Notes: a model not told the origin generated them from the sequence alone. A stretch of DNA of 64,000 nucleotides from Streptomyces thermolilacinus SPC6 (GCF_000478605.2 NZ_ASHX02000001.1:5409001-5473000); one strand, 5' to 3'. Positions 1 to 8,921 are shown, numbered from the stretch's first letter. Program-made: numbers and translations.

Positions 1-1
1 G

Positions 2-709
2 GAATACGCCCGCAAGGGCATCGCGCGGGGCCGGAGCCTTGTTGTGATGCAGTACGCCGACGGCATCGTCTTCGTCGGCGAGAATCCGTCCCGCGCGCTG
101 CACAAGTTCAGCGAGATCTACGACCGGATCGGCTTCGCCGCCGCGGGCAAGTACAACGAGTACGAGAACCTGCGCATCGGCGGCGTGCGGTACGCGGACC
201 TGCGCGGATACACCTACGACCGTGACGACGTGACGGCCCGTGGACTGGCGAACGTGTACGCGCAGACGCTCGGCACGATCTTCTCCAGCGCGGGCGAGAA
301 GCCGTACGAGGTGGAGCTGGTCGTCGCCGAGGTGGGCACGTCGCCGGAGGGCGACCAGATCTACCGCCTGCCGCACGACGGTTCGATCGTGGACGAGCAC
401 GGCTCGGTGGCCGTCGGCGGCAACGCCGAGCAGATCAGCAGCTTCCTGGACCAGCGGCACCGGGACGGGATGTCGCTGGCGGAGGCGCTGAAGCTGGCCG
501 TGCAGGCGCTGTCGCGGGACACGAACGGCAGCGAGCGGGAGATCCCCGCCGAGCGCCTTGAGGTCGCCGTGCTGGACCGCACGCGTCCGCAGTCCCGGAA
601 GTTCAAGCGCATCGTGGGTCGGCAGCTCGCGCGGCTGCTGGCGGCCGAGGAGCCCGCGACGGCCCCGACGGACGCCGCCGACGACGAGGCCGAGGGCGCG
701 GAGGACTAG
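2..709 (+). CDS. prcA: Proteasome subunit alpha (5' end outside window)
   Basis: This is the C-terminal 235 residues of the 20S proteasome alpha subunit; the reading frame is open to the window edge, so the start lies upstream. Alpha subunits form the outer rings of the cytoplasmic core particle and gate entry of pupylated substrates. Recognisable family text includes GRSLVVMQYADGIVFVGENP and the segment SEIYDRIGFAAAGKYNEYENLR. The protein ends in a long acidic, low-complexity tail (DDEAEGAED), usual for Streptomyces PrcA. The Pup ligase gene pafA lies 2.6 kb downstream, separated by a LacI/MFS pair. A terminator hairpin follows at 727-762. Confidence 0.95.
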   Translation, partial: EYARKGIARGRSLVVMQYADGIVFVGENPSRALHKFSEIYDRIGFAAAGKYNEYENLRIGGVRYADLRGYTYDRDDVTARGLANVYAQTLGTIFSSAGEKPYEVELVVAEVGTSPEGDQIYRLPHDGSIVDEHGSVAVGGNAEQISSFLDQRHRDGMSLAEALKLAVQALSRDTNGSEREIPAERLEVAVLDRTRPQSRKFKRIVGRQLARLLAAEEPATAPTDAADDEAEGAED

Positions 710-726
710 CCCTGCCCGGTGTCACG

Positions 727-762
727 AGCCCCGGTCGGCCCCTCTGCGGGCAGGCCGGGGCT
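727..762. terminator. Terminator hairpin between convergent prcA and lacI-type gene
   Basis: AGCCCCGG (727-734) pairs with CCGGGGCT (755-762); the 20-nt loop contains a further GCCC/GGGC pairing. It lies between the stop of prcA and the stop of the convergent LacI-type gene, so it could serve both. There is no U-tract, as is normal in Streptomyces. Confidence 0.6.
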
Positions 763-815
763 TCGGCGTACGCGGATGCGGGCGTCCGGCGGCGTACGCG
801 GGGTGCTCGCCGGGC

Positions 816-1841
816 TCAGCCGGGTGGCGGCGGGGCGGTGGAGGCGCGGACGCGCAGGGTCACGGGCAGGTCGCCGTGGGGCGCGCTGCGGCCTTCCAGG
901 ACGGCGAGGAGGGCCTCCATGCCGCGCTCCCCGACCCGCTCGGCGGGCAGTGCGACGGTGGTCAGCTCCGGTTCGACGGCGGTGGCGAGGGCCAGGTCGT
1001 CGAAGCCGGTGACGGACACGTCCTCGGGGACGCGCAGGCCGAGGCGGCGTACGGCCTTGCAGGCACCGGCCGCGATGAGGTCGTCGTCGCACACCAGGGC
1101 GGTCGGGCGGGCGCCGGGCGCGGTCAGGGAGCGGGTGGCGGCCTGGCGGGCGCCGGGCACGTCGAGCGGCGCGGGCACGGTCCGTACGGTGACGCCGGGA
1201 CGGTCGAGGGCGGTGGCGAGGGCCCGGGCGCGGACGTCGAAGGTCCAGGACGGCACGGCGGACGCGAGGTGGACGAACCGTCGGTGGCCCAGCGCGAGGA
1301 GATGGTCCGTCACCTGTCGCATGCCGTCCGCGATGTCGAGGTTGACCTGCGCGGCGGAGCCCGGGTCGGCGGGGTCGCTGTCGAGCATGACGAGCGGCAG
1401 GGCCGTGTCGCGGAAGGCGCGCAGGGCGTCGGTGGCCATGGAGGAGGCGATGATGCCGTCCAGGGCCGCGCGGGCCGAGGCGAAGGGGTCCCTTGCCGGG
1501 CCGATGCCCTCGGGTGAGGGGTAGAGGACGACGCCGATGTCATGGCGGGCGGCGACGGCGGAGGCGCCGGTGTAGACGCGCGCGAAGAACTCGTTGGTGA
1601 GCGCGGGGACGACGAGCAGCGCGGTGCGCGTACGGCCCAGGCGGAGGTTCCGGGCGGCGAGGTTCGGGCGGTAGCCGAGGCTGCGGGCCGTTTCGCGGAC
1701 CAGGTCGGCGGTGCGCTCGGAGACCCGGCCGCGCCACTTGCCGCCCATGACGAGGGAGACGGTGGCCTGGGAGACGCCGGCGGCGGTCGCGACGTCGCGG
1801 CTGGTGGGCCGGGGCCCGCCGACGGGTTCCGGGGCCTTCAC
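816..1841 (-). CDS. LacI-family transcriptional regulator
   Basis: A 341-residue LacI/GalR-type repressor. The N-terminal helix-turn-helix (about residues 12-60; TSRDVATAAGVSQATVSLVM, then the hinge-side text SLGYRPNLAARNLR) is followed by a periplasmic-binding-protein-like sensor domain (about 65-335) containing VVPALTNEFFARV and the late motif VTGFDDLALA. I chose the GTG at 1841-1839 because GGAGG lies 9 nt upstream and the family HTH begins just after it; the frame is open further upstream but that part has no homology. The gene is divergent from an MFS exporter, with a strong dyad in between, so it probably represses that exporter and itself. The effector is unknown. Confidence 0.9.
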   Translation of the reverse strand: MKAPEPVGGPRPTSRDVATAAGVSQATVSLVMGGKWRGRVSERTADLVRETARSLGYRPNLAARNLRLGRTRTALLVVPALTNEFFARVYTGASAVAARHDIGVVLYPSPEGIGPARDPFASARAALDGIIASSMATDALRAFRDTALPLVMLDSDPADPGSAAQVNLDIADGMRQVTDHLLALGHRRFVHLASAVPSWTFDVRARALATALDRPGVTVRTVPAPLDVPGARQAATRSLTAPGARPTALVCDDDLIAAGACKAVRRLGLRVPEDVSVTGFDDLALATAVEPELTTVALPAERVGERGMEALLAVLEGRSAPHGDLPVTLRVRASTAPPPPG

Positions 1842-1938
1842 GCGCGTCCGCCTCCGTGGGTCTGTTCCGGGACCGCCGCGGGGCTGCGGGGCGGTCGCTC
1901 TGGGTGCGCGCGGGTGGACCCCGCGGCTGCGGACATGG

Positions 1939-1965
1939 TACGTATGACGTCCGACGTTATACGTA
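1939..1965. promoter_or_regulatory. 27-bp dyad, candidate LacI-family operator
   Basis: The arm TACGTATGACGT (1939-1950) is followed by the spacer CCG and by a right arm (1954-1965) that is its reverse complement at 11 of 12 positions. It sits in the divergent intergenic region, 98 nt from the LacI start and 37 nt from the MFS start, in a locally AT-richer patch. The position and odd-centred dyad fit a LacI/GalR operator, but binding is inferred. Confidence 0.7.
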
Positions 1966-2001
1966 AAACCCCGGCGGGCCGCCGGGGAGGAGGAGCGGGC
2001 G

Positions 2002-3285
2002 ATGGCTGCGGCGAGCGGCGGGTACGCCGACATACTCAGGGCCCCGCACGCGCTGCGGCTTCTGGTCGGCACGCTCGTCGGGCGGCTGCCGAACGGCACG
2101 GCGCACATCGCGATCGCGCTGTTCACGCGCGCGGAGGGCGGCAGCTACAGCCTCGCGGGCGCCCTCGCTGCCGTGTACGGGCTGGCGACGGCGGCGGGGC
2201 AGCCGCTGCTGGGCCGGGCCGTGGACCTGTACGGCCAGCCGCGGGTCCAGCTGCCCGCCGCGCTCGTCTCGGCGCTCGGCATGGCGTGGCTCGCGGTGGC
2301 CGGGACCGGCGCGCTGCCGGTCGCGTTCGCGGCGGTCGTCGTGGCCGGGTTCTTCACGCCGCCGCTGGAGGGCGGGCTGCGGGCGCTGTGGCCGAGCGTC
2401 CTGGGCGGCGGGGACCGGGTGCACCGCGCGTACGCCCTGGACGCCGTGGCGCAGGAGGTCATGTTCACCGTCGGGCCGCTGCTCGTGACCGTCCTCGTCT
2501 GGCTGTGGTCGCCCGCGGCGGCGCTGCTGGTGATCAACGTGGCCGGTGTCGTGGGCGCCCTGTCGGTGGTGGCGTCGGCGCCCTCGCGCGCGTGGCGTTC
2601 GGAGCCGCGCGAGGCGCACTGGCTGGGCGCGCTGCGCTCGCCCGGGCTGCTCGCGCTGCTGGCCGCGTTCTTCTTCGTGGGGCTCGCGATGGGGTCGATC
2701 ACGGTTGCCGCGCTGGCCTATTCCGATCTGCACGGCGGCGACGCCGTGTACGGGGCGCTGATGGCGGCGCTCGGGGTCGGCGCGCTCGCCGGCGGGCTCG
2801 TGTACGGCGCGCGGTCCTGGGCTGGCGAGCCCGAGGCGCGGCTGCGGCTGCTGGTGGGGCTGCTGGCGCTCGGCTACCTGCCGCTGGTGCTGGCGCCCGG
2901 GGTGGCCGCGATGACGGCGCTGGCCGCCGTGGCGGGCGTCTTCCTGGCGCCGGCCATCGCCTGCGCGTTCATCGTCGTGGACCGGCACGCGCTGCGCGGC
3001 ACGGTGACGGAGGCGTTCTCCTGGCTGGTGACGACCTTCGGCGTCGGCGCGGCGGTCGGCTCGGCCGCCGCGGGCCCCGCGGTCGAGCTGGCGGGGGTGC
3101 CGTGGAGCTTCGCGGTCGCCGGGGCCGGGGGAGCGGCGGCGCTGCTGGTGCTGGTGGCGACCCGGCGGGTGCTGGCCGTTCCGGCCGCCGCGGACCGGCC
3201 GGAAGCGGGAGAACCGGTGCGTGTATCGGAAAATGATCGAAACGGTACGGTCGAACCCGGTTTCAGCGGGGGCCGTCAGGCGTAA
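2002..3285 (+). CDS. MFS transporter
   Basis: A 427-residue major facilitator superfamily permease with about 12 hydrophobic segments, including LLVTVLVWLWSPAAALLVI and LLALLAAFFFVGLAMGSITV, and a central cytosolic loop after the sixth. The fold and length suit a drug or sugar effluxer. The ATG at 2002 follows a strong GGAGGAGGAG Shine-Dalgarno. It is divergently transcribed from the LacI-type regulator and its stop overlaps the predicted -10 hexamer of pafA. The substrate cannot be read from the sequence. Confidence 0.85.
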   Translation: MAAASGGYADILRAPHALRLLVGTLVGRLPNGTAHIAIALFTRAEGGSYSLAGALAAVYGLATAAGQPLLGRAVDLYGQPRVQLPAALVSALGMAWLAVAGTGALPVAFAAVVVAGFFTPPLEGGLRALWPSVLGGGDRVHRAYALDAVAQEVMFTVGPLLVTVLVWLWSPAAALLVINVAGVVGALSVVASAPSRAWRSEPREAHWLGALRSPGLLALLAAFFFVGLAMGSITVAALAYSDLHGGDAVYGALMAALGVGALAGGLVYGARSWAGEPEARLRLLVGLLALGYLPLVLAPGVAAMTALAAVAGVFLAPAIACAFIVVDRHALRGTVTEAFSWLVTTFGVGAAVGSAAAGPAVELAGVPWSFAVAGAGGAAALLVLVATRRVLAVPAAADRPEAGEPVRVSENDRNGTVEPGFSGGRQA

Positions 3286-3288
3286 TGT
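3283..3288 (+). promoter_or_regulatory. Predicted -10 element of pafA (leaderless transcript)
   Basis: TAATGT lies six nucleotides before the pafA ATG at 3295, and no Shine-Dalgarno precedes that ATG. This spacing would place transcription start at or next to the A of ATG. The first three bases are also the stop codon of the MFS gene. No good -35 is visible. Confidence 0.5.
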
Positions 3289-3294
3289 TCTGAC

Positions 3295-4656
3295 ATGGAC
3301 CGCCGCATTTTCGGGCTGGAGAACGAGTACGGCGTCACGTGCACGTTCAGGGGACAGCGCCGACTGTCTCCTGACGAAGTGGCGCGCTACCTCTTCCGCC
3401 GTGTCGTGTCATGGGGCCGCAGCAGCAATGTCTTTCTGCGGAACGGCGCCCGCCTCTACCTCGACGTGGGTTCGCATCCGGAATACGCGACGCCGGAATG
3501 CGACAACGTGACCGAGCTGGTCACGCACGACAAGGCGGGCGAGCGCATTCTCGAAGGTCTGCTCGTGGACGCCGAACGCCGCCTGCACGAGGAGGGAATC
3601 GCGGGCGACGTCTACCTGTTCAAGAACAACACCGACTCGGCGGGAAACTCCTACGGCTGCCATGAGAACTACCTCGTGGCGCGGCACGGAGAGTTCTCGC
3701 GGCTCGCGGACATCCTCATCCCGTTCCTCGTCACCCGCCAGCTGCTGTGCGGCGCGGGCAAGGTGCTCCAGACCCCGCGCGGCGCCGTGTACTGCGTCAG
3801 CCAGCGCGCCGAGCACATCTGGGAGGGCGTCAGCTCGGCGACGACCCGCTCCCGCCCCATCATCAACACCCGCGACGAGCCGCACGCCGACGCCGAGCGC
3901 TATCGGCGGCTGCACGTCATCGTCGGCGACTCCAACATGTCGGAGACGACGATGCTGCTGAAGGTCGGCGCGACCGACCTGGTGCTGCGGATGATCGAGG
4001 CCGGCACGGTCATGCGCGACCTCACGCTGGAGAACCCGATCCGGGCGATCCGCGAGGTCAGCCACGACATCACCGGCCGCCGCAAGGTTCGCCTGGCCAG
4101 TGGCCGCGAGGCGTCCGCGCTGGAGGTGCAGCGCGAGTACTACGAGAAGGCGGCCGACTTCGTGGACCGGCGCGGCATCCGCACGGGCACGGTGGCGCAG
4201 GTCCTGGAGCTGTGGGGCCGCACGCTGGACGCCATCGAGGCGGAGGACCTGGACCGGATCGGCACCGAGATCGACTGGGTCATGAAGTACAAGCTGCTGG
4301 AGCGGTACCGGGCCAAGCACAACATGACCATGTCGCACCCGAGGATCGCGCAGATAGACCTCGCGTACCACGACATCCACCGCAGGCGGGGCCTGTACTA
4401 CCTGCTGGAGAAGAAGGGGCAGGCGGCCCGCGTCTGCAACGACCTGAAGATCTTCGAGGGCAAGTCCGTGCCGCCGCAGACCACCCGGGCGCGGCTGCGC
4501 GGCGACTTCATCCGGCGCGCGCAGGAACAGCGCCGGGACTTCACGGTGGACTGGGTCCATCTGAAGCTGAACGACCAGGCGCAGCGCACGGTGCTGTGCA
4601 AGGACCCGTTCCGGTCGGTGGACGACCGGGTGGAGAAGCTCATCGCCGGGATGTGA
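3295..4656 (+). CDS. pafA: Pup--protein ligase PafA
   Basis: A 453-residue Pup ligase, which joins the C-terminal glutamate of Pup to lysines of target proteins with ATP, marking them for the proteasome. The protein opens with MDRRIFGLENEYGVTCTF; Glu9 matches the Mg-binding glutamate and Asp57 in RLYLDVGSHPEYATPECDN matches the catalytic base of the PafA/Dop carboxylate-amine ligase fold. The length is normal for the family. The ATG at 3295 matches the family N-terminus and appears to be the 5' end of a leaderless mRNA. A 13-bp terminator hairpin follows at 4674-4706. Confidence 0.97.
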   Translation: MDRRIFGLENEYGVTCTFRGQRRLSPDEVARYLFRRVVSWGRSSNVFLRNGARLYLDVGSHPEYATPECDNVTELVTHDKAGERILEGLLVDAERRLHEEGIAGDVYLFKNNTDSAGNSYGCHENYLVARHGEFSRLADILIPFLVTRQLLCGAGKVLQTPRGAVYCVSQRAEHIWEGVSSATTRSRPIINTRDEPHADAERYRRLHVIVGDSNMSETTMLLKVGATDLVLRMIEAGTVMRDLTLENPIRAIREVSHDITGRRKVRLASGREASALEVQREYYEKAADFVDRRGIRTGTVAQVLELWGRTLDAIEAEDLDRIGTEIDWVMKYKLLERYRAKHNMTMSHPRIAQIDLAYHDIHRRRGLYYLLEKKGQAARVCNDLKIFEGKSVPPQTTRARLRGDFIRRAQEQRRDFTVDWVHLKLNDQAQRTVLCKDPFRSVDDRVEKLIAGM

Positions 4657-4673
4657 GCGCGCGTCCGCGCCTC

Positions 4674-4706
4674 GGGCCCCGCACCGCTTCGTCCGGTGCG
4701 GGGCCC
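4674..4706 (+). terminator. pafA terminator
   Basis: A perfect 13-bp stem (4674-4686 with 4694-4706) closes a 7-nt loop, starting 17 nt after the pafA stop. No U-tract. Confidence 0.75.
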
Positions 4707-4843
4707 CGTGCGTGGGGGCCGGCTCCCGTGGGGGGGAACGTTGCGGAAGGGTACGCACGTTCCTCGTGCGGCACCTCCCGCACGCCGTAGAGTGGCGCGC
4801 ACCCAACACAAGATCGATCCCCGACCAGATTACGAGGCTTCCC

Positions 4844-5833
4844 GTGCGTCGTCGCTCCCTCCTTCTCGCCGTGCCCGCCGGCCTGCTCACCCTGTCGGCC
4901 TGCGGCGACGACAAGTCAACCCAGGACAAGGACAAGGACCAGGTCGCCGAGAGCCCGTCGGCGCCGGAGCCGGGCGCCTCCGCGAAGGTCGTGGACGGGC
5001 CGCTGCCCGCCATCACGGGCGGGCAGAAGTTCGGTGAGAAGCCGACCGTCGCCAAGGGCTCCGGGAAGCCGTCCTCCGACCTGGCGGTGAAGACGGTCAT
5101 CGCCGGTTCCGGCACGACGGTCGCCGAGGGCGACTACGTCCGGGCGCACTACCTCGGACAGATCTGGGACTCCGCGAAGGTCTTCGACAACTCGTACGAC
5201 CGCAAGCAGCCCCTGGTCATCCAGCTCCAGCAGGGCGCCGTGATCGACGGCTGGCGCGTCGGTCTGACCGGCAAGAAGGCCAAGAGCCGCGTCGAGATGG
5301 CCGTCCCCCCGGCCCTGGGCTACGGCTCCGAGGGCCGCGGCGACATCAAGGGCACCGACACGATGGTCTTCGTCATCGACATCGAGGAGACCTTCAACGG
5401 CAAGTCCTCCGCCAAGGGCAAGGAGGTCCCGCAGGACGACGCTGCCCTCCCCAAGGTCGGCACCAACACCGACGGCAAGGCCCCCGCCGTCACCGTCCCC
5501 AAGGGCGCAGCGCCGAAGAAGCTCGTCGCGAAGTACGTCCTGGAGGGCGACGGCGAGGAGGTGCAGCCCACCGACAAGCTGCTCCTCCAGTACAAAGGCG
5601 TGCTGTGGAACGGCGGCAAGGAGTTCGACTCCAGCTACTCCCGCCAGCAGCTCGCCGCCTTCCCGCTCCAGCAGCTGATCAAGGGCTGGCAGGAGGGCCT
5701 CGCGGGCAAGAAGGTCGGCAGCCGCGTCATGCTGGTCGTGCCCCCGGACATGGGCTACGGCGACCAGGCCTCCGGTGAGATCCCGGCCAACTCCACGCTG
5801 GTCTTCACGCTCGACATCCTGGCGAAGATGTAA
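4844..5833 (+). CDS. Two-domain FKBP-type peptidyl-prolyl isomerase lipoprotein
   Basis: A 329-residue exported prolyl isomerase. The N-terminus VRRRSLLLAVPAGLLTLSAC is a lipoprotein signal with lipobox LSAC and lipid-carrying Cys20, so the protein should be anchored outside the membrane. A charged linker leads to a first FKBP domain (about 80-185) and a second (about 225-329), each with the GYG and LVF-type core motifs (PPALGYGSEG; PPDMGYGDQA). The GTG at 4844 was chosen because GAGG lies 6 nt upstream and it begins the signal peptide; the frame is open further upstream without homology. It is followed 42 nt later by a cytosolic FKBP. It probably assists folding of secreted proteins. Confidence 0.92.
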   Translation: MRRRSLLLAVPAGLLTLSACGDDKSTQDKDKDQVAESPSAPEPGASAKVVDGPLPAITGGQKFGEKPTVAKGSGKPSSDLAVKTVIAGSGTTVAEGDYVRAHYLGQIWDSAKVFDNSYDRKQPLVIQLQQGAVIDGWRVGLTGKKAKSRVEMAVPPALGYGSEGRGDIKGTDTMVFVIDIEETFNGKSSAKGKEVPQDDAALPKVGTNTDGKAPAVTVPKGAAPKKLVAKYVLEGDGEEVQPTDKLLLQYKGVLWNGGKEFDSSYSRQQLAAFPLQQLIKGWQEGLAGKKVGSRVMLVVPPDMGYGDQASGEIPANSTLVFTLDILAKM

Positions 5834-5875
5834 GACTGTGCGGGTTGTGCACAAGCGATCAACAGGAGCACTGAC

Positions 5876-6247
5876 GTGAACATCGAGAAGCCCGAGGTCG
5901 ACTTCCCGGGCGGCGAGCCGCCGGCGGAGCTGGAGATCAAGGACATCTGGGTCGGCGACGGTCCCGAGGCCAAGGCCGGCGACATGGTGAAGGTTCACTA
6001 CGTCGGTGTGTCCTTCTCCTCCGGCGAGGAGTTCGACGCCTCCTGGAACCGCGGCACGCCGCTGCAGTTCCAGCTCGGTGTCGGCCAGGTCATCTCCGGC
6101 TGGGACCAGGGCGTCCAGGGCATGAAGGTCGGCGGCCGCCGCCAGCTGATCATCCCGCCGCACCTCGCCTACGGCGACCGCGGCGCCGGCGGCAAGATCG
6201 CCCCGGGCGAGACGCTGATCTTCGTCTGCGACCTCGTCGCGGTCTGA
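5876..6247 (+). CDS. Cytosolic FKBP-type peptidyl-prolyl cis-trans isomerase
   Basis: A 123-residue single-domain FKBP with no signal peptide. Core motifs are complete: VKVHYVGVSFSSGEEFDASW, the active-site segment GQVISGWDQGVQGMKVGGRR, and LAYGDRGAGG. The GTG at 5876 is preceded by AGGAG at suitable spacing. It catalyses prolyl bond isomerisation during protein folding. It is probably co-transcribed with the preceding FKBP lipoprotein; a strong terminator follows. Confidence 0.95.
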   Translation: MNIEKPEVDFPGGEPPAELEIKDIWVGDGPEAKAGDMVKVHYVGVSFSSGEEFDASWNRGTPLQFQLGVGQVISGWDQGVQGMKVGGRRQLIIPPHLAYGDRGAGGKIAPGETLIFVCDLVAV

Positions 6248-6262
6248 TCCCGCCCCGCAGCC

Positions 6263-6296
6263 GGCGAGGGCCCGCACCACGGTGCGGGCCCTCGCC
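6263..6296 (+). terminator. Terminator after FKBP pair
   Basis: A 16-bp perfect inverted repeat (6263-6278 with 6281-6296) begins 16 nt after the FKBP stop. The two-base centre means the real loop is probably four or more bases. Confidence 0.8.
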
Positions 6297-6605
6297 GCGT
6301 CCCTGCCGGAGCGTTGTACCGCTCGTGGAGCCGCAGGGGCGCGCGGTGTCGAGAGCTCGACCGCGGAGGCCTGAGGAACGACGGGGTGCCCCCGGACGGA
6401 GTCTGGGGGAGCCTGAGCACGGTCGGCCTCCCGGCACCCGCACGAAGCGCCCCGGTGGGGCCCCTGCCCGAGCGGAGCCGAGTTCGGGGGAGGAGCGGGC
6501 CGAGAAGAGGCGGAGGTGATTTGGGCGTGACTTTGGTGACGGCGTGCTCGGAGCGGTACGGTCATCGGGCGATTGGGACTCCATACGAAGAGGTGCTGGG
6601 CGTCG
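6297..6605. repeat. Gene-free stretch with streptomycete-type hairpin repeats
   Basis: I see no convincing gene in these 309 bases. A hairpin CCCCCGGAC-GGA-GTCTGGGGG occupies 6389-6409, and a second, weaker GCCCGAGC/GTTCGGG pairing lies near 6469-6495. Such C-rich/G-rich stem repeats recur between Streptomyces genes and one similar G-run segment occurs in the argC-argJ gap. The downstream end must hold the pafBC promoter; no clear hexamers are visible. Confidence 0.5.
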
Positions 6606-7592
6606 ATGGCCATTGCCAAGGCCGAGCGGCTGATGAATCTCGCGCTGTGCCTGCTGGGCACGCGGCGGCCGCTCAGCAAGCGCGAGCTGCGCGGCTCCAT
6701 CGAGGCGTACGTCGAGGCGTTCGGCCCCGGTGACGGCGGGCCCTCCCCGGCCGACGACTCCTTCAACCGCATGTTCGAGCGCGACAAGGACGACCTGCGC
6801 GAGCTCGGCCTGGTCATCGAGACCGTGGAGAACCTGGACGGCGAGACCGGCTACCTGGCCCGCCGCGACTCCAACCGCCTCCCGCCCATCCAGCTGGACG
6901 CCGAGGAGGCCGCCGCGCTCACCCTGGCAGCCAAGGTGTGGCAGCAGGCCCGCCTCGCCGGTGCGGCCAGCGGCGCCCTCCAGAAGCTCCGCGCCGCGGG
7001 CATGCCCGAGGCGGACGACCCGTACGACGACCGGCCCGGCGCGCTCGAACCGCGCATCCCGGTCCACGAGGCCGCCTTCGAGCCGCTGATGCTCGCCTGC
7101 CGCGACCGGCGCCCCGTCGTCTTCGAGTACCGCAAGTCCAACTCTGCCCACGCCGAGACCCGCCACGTCGAGCCGTGGACCCTGGAGTGCTGGCGCGGCC
7201 ACTGGTACCTGGCCGGCTGGGACCGGGACCGCGGCGCCCAGCGGGTTTTCCGCCTCTCCCGCATCACCGGCAGGGTCCGCTCCCGCGCCGGGGCGTTCAC
7301 CGCGCCCGTGCCGGACGTGTCCACCGTCCGCGAGGCCGTGGAGCGCTGGGCCGGGGAGAGCGCCACGCGCACCGCGCTGATCCGGCTGCGCGCCGACTGC
7401 GGCTACCCGCTGCGCGCCCGCGCCCTGACCGTATGGGACGGCGGCGACGGCTGGGACGAGCTGGAGATTCCGTACGGGCACGGCTTGGACGCGTGGCTCG
7501 TCGAGTTCGGCCCCGACGTCGTCGTACGGGAACCGGCGGACCTGCGCGCCGACGTGGTGGACCGGCTGCGCGCCGTCGCCAAGGGCAGCTGA
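6606..7592 (+). CDS. pafB: WYL-domain transcriptional regulator PafB
   Basis: A 328-residue regulator with an N-terminal winged helix (about 5-65, NLALCLLGTRRPLSKRELR) and a WYL domain (about 150-230) carrying the signature HWYLAGWD and the arginine-rich RVFRLSRITG. In mycobacteria PafB and PafC act together as an activator of the RecA-independent DNA damage response, switched by single-stranded DNA. I place the start at the ATG 6606 (MAIAKAERLMNL), the usual family N-terminus; GAGGT lies about 12 nt upstream, and an in-frame ATG at 6573 is less likely. pafC follows after 39 nt. Confidence 0.92.
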   Translation: MAIAKAERLMNLALCLLGTRRPLSKRELRGSIEAYVEAFGPGDGGPSPADDSFNRMFERDKDDLRELGLVIETVENLDGETGYLARRDSNRLPPIQLDAEEAAALTLAAKVWQQARLAGAASGALQKLRAAGMPEADDPYDDRPGALEPRIPVHEAAFEPLMLACRDRRPVVFEYRKSNSAHAETRHVEPWTLECWRGHWYLAGWDRDRGAQRVFRLSRITGRVRSRAGAFTAPVPDVSTVREAVERWAGESATRTALIRLRADCGYPLRARALTVWDGGDGWDELEIPYGHGLDAWLVEFGPDVVVREPADLRADVVDRLRAVAKGS

Positions 7593-7631
7593 CCGGCGGG
7601 TATCGAGGGAAACGGACGGACCGAGCGAGCG

Positions 7632-8588
7632 ATGGCCACCAACGCGATCGACCAGACCAGGCGGATGCTCTCCCTGGTGACCTATCTGCGGGAACGCCCC
7701 GGCGCCCACGTCGGCGACGTGGCCCGCGCCTTCGGCATCACCGAGGCCGAGCTGATCGCCGACCTCGACGTCCTGCCCATGTGCGGCACCAGCTTCCGCG
7801 GCGGTGACCTGCTCGACATCGACACGGACGGCGAGCAGATCTGGTGGCACAACGCCGACGACGTGGCCGAACCGCTGCGCATCGCCGCCGACGAGGCGAC
7901 CGCCCTGCTCGTCGCCGCCCGCGCCGTCGCCACCCTGCCGGGGCTGCGGGAGAGCGACCGCGAGGCGCTGCTGCGCGCCACCGCCAAACTGGAGGCCGCC
8001 GCAGGGGAGGCCGCCGGTGCCAGCTCCCGGCTGTCGGTCACCTTCGAGTCCGAGGGCGGTGTCTTCGCCGAGGCGGACCGGGCCATCTCCGAGCGGCGCC
8101 GGGTGTGGCTGCGCTACTACTCCCCGGCGCGCGACGAGCTGACGGAGCGTGAGGTGGACCCGATCCGCCTGTTCGCCGTCGGCCACACGTACATGGAGGC
8201 GTGGTGCCGGCTGTCCGAGGCGCGGCGCACCTTCCGCCTCGACCGGGTGGCGGAGATCCGCATCCTGGACGAGCCGTCCGCGCCCCCGGAGATCGAGCTG
8301 CGCGACCTGTCGGAGGGCCTGGTCCAGCCGTCCGCCGACGACCCCGAGGTCGTGGTCGAGGTCGGCCCGGGCGGCCGCTGGGTCGCCGAGTACTACCCGC
8401 ACGACAGCGCCGACGAGCTGCCCGACGGCGGTCTGCGCATCACGCTGCGCACCCCCGACCCGGCCTCGCTGCGGCGGCTGGCGCTGCGCCTGGGGCGGGA
8501 CGGGCGGATCGTGTCCCCGGAGGGGCTCGCCGAGAGCGCCCGCCGCGCGGCGCGCGAGGCGCTCGCCGCGTACGAGGTCCAGGACTGA
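7632..8588 (+). CDS. pafC: WYL-domain transcriptional regulator PafC
   Basis: A 318-residue partner of PafB. It has an N-terminal winged helix (about 8-60, MLSLVTYLRERPGAHVGDVA), a WYL-type domain (about 140-220) in which the strict WYL triad is degenerate (HTYMEAWC) but the arginine motif RRTFRLDRV remains, and a C-terminal WCX-like extension. Together with PafB it forms a heteromeric transcription factor. It lies 39 nt downstream of pafB and is clearly co-transcribed. Confidence 0.92.
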   Translation: MATNAIDQTRRMLSLVTYLRERPGAHVGDVARAFGITEAELIADLDVLPMCGTSFRGGDLLDIDTDGEQIWWHNADDVAEPLRIAADEATALLVAARAVATLPGLRESDREALLRATAKLEAAAGEAAGASSRLSVTFESEGGVFAEADRAISERRRVWLRYYSPARDELTEREVDPIRLFAVGHTYMEAWCRLSEARRTFRLDRVAEIRILDEPSAPPEIELRDLSEGLVQPSADDPEVVVEVGPGGRWVAEYYPHDSADELPDGGLRITLRTPDPASLRRLALRLGRDGRIVSPEGLAESARRAAREALAAYEVQD

Positions 8589-8648
8589 CGCCGCGGGGGC
8601 CGGGACGGGAACCGCGGACACGGGAAGACGGGAAAGGGAGAGGAAGCC

Positions 8649-8921
8649 ATGGGGGACACGGGGAACACGACTCTGCTGCCCGGCATCCCGCAGCCGCGCC
8701 GCACGGTCCTCTTCAAGGCCGCCTGCCCCGAATGCCGCGCCCGTTTCGAACTGTCCCCGGGCTCTCTGCGGCTGGCCATCGGCGCCAGCCGCCGTACCAC
8801 CTTCTACTCCTTCACCTGCCCCGAGTGCGGGTCGTCGGTCCGCAAGCCCGCCGGGGAGCGGATCGTCGAGCTCCTCACCGGCGGCGGGGTGCGGACGCTG
8901 CGGCTCCACTCCACCGTCTGA
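8649..8921 (+). CDS. Small zinc-ribbon protein
   Basis: A 90-residue protein with two CPEC knuckles (Cys26/Cys29 and Cys57/Cys60) that would bind one zinc as a ribbon. The spacer is basic and hydrophobic and the tail ends VRTLRLHSTV. GAGAGGAAG precedes the ATG. It lies between pafC and tatA, a position conserved in streptomycetes as far as I recall. Its function is unknown; a nucleic-acid or protein-binding adaptor of the pafBC operon is possible. Confidence 0.8.
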   Translation: MGDTGNTTLLPGIPQPRRTVLFKAACPECRARFELSPGSLRLAIGASRRTTFYSFTCPECGSSVRKPAGERIVELLTGGGVRTLRLHSTV

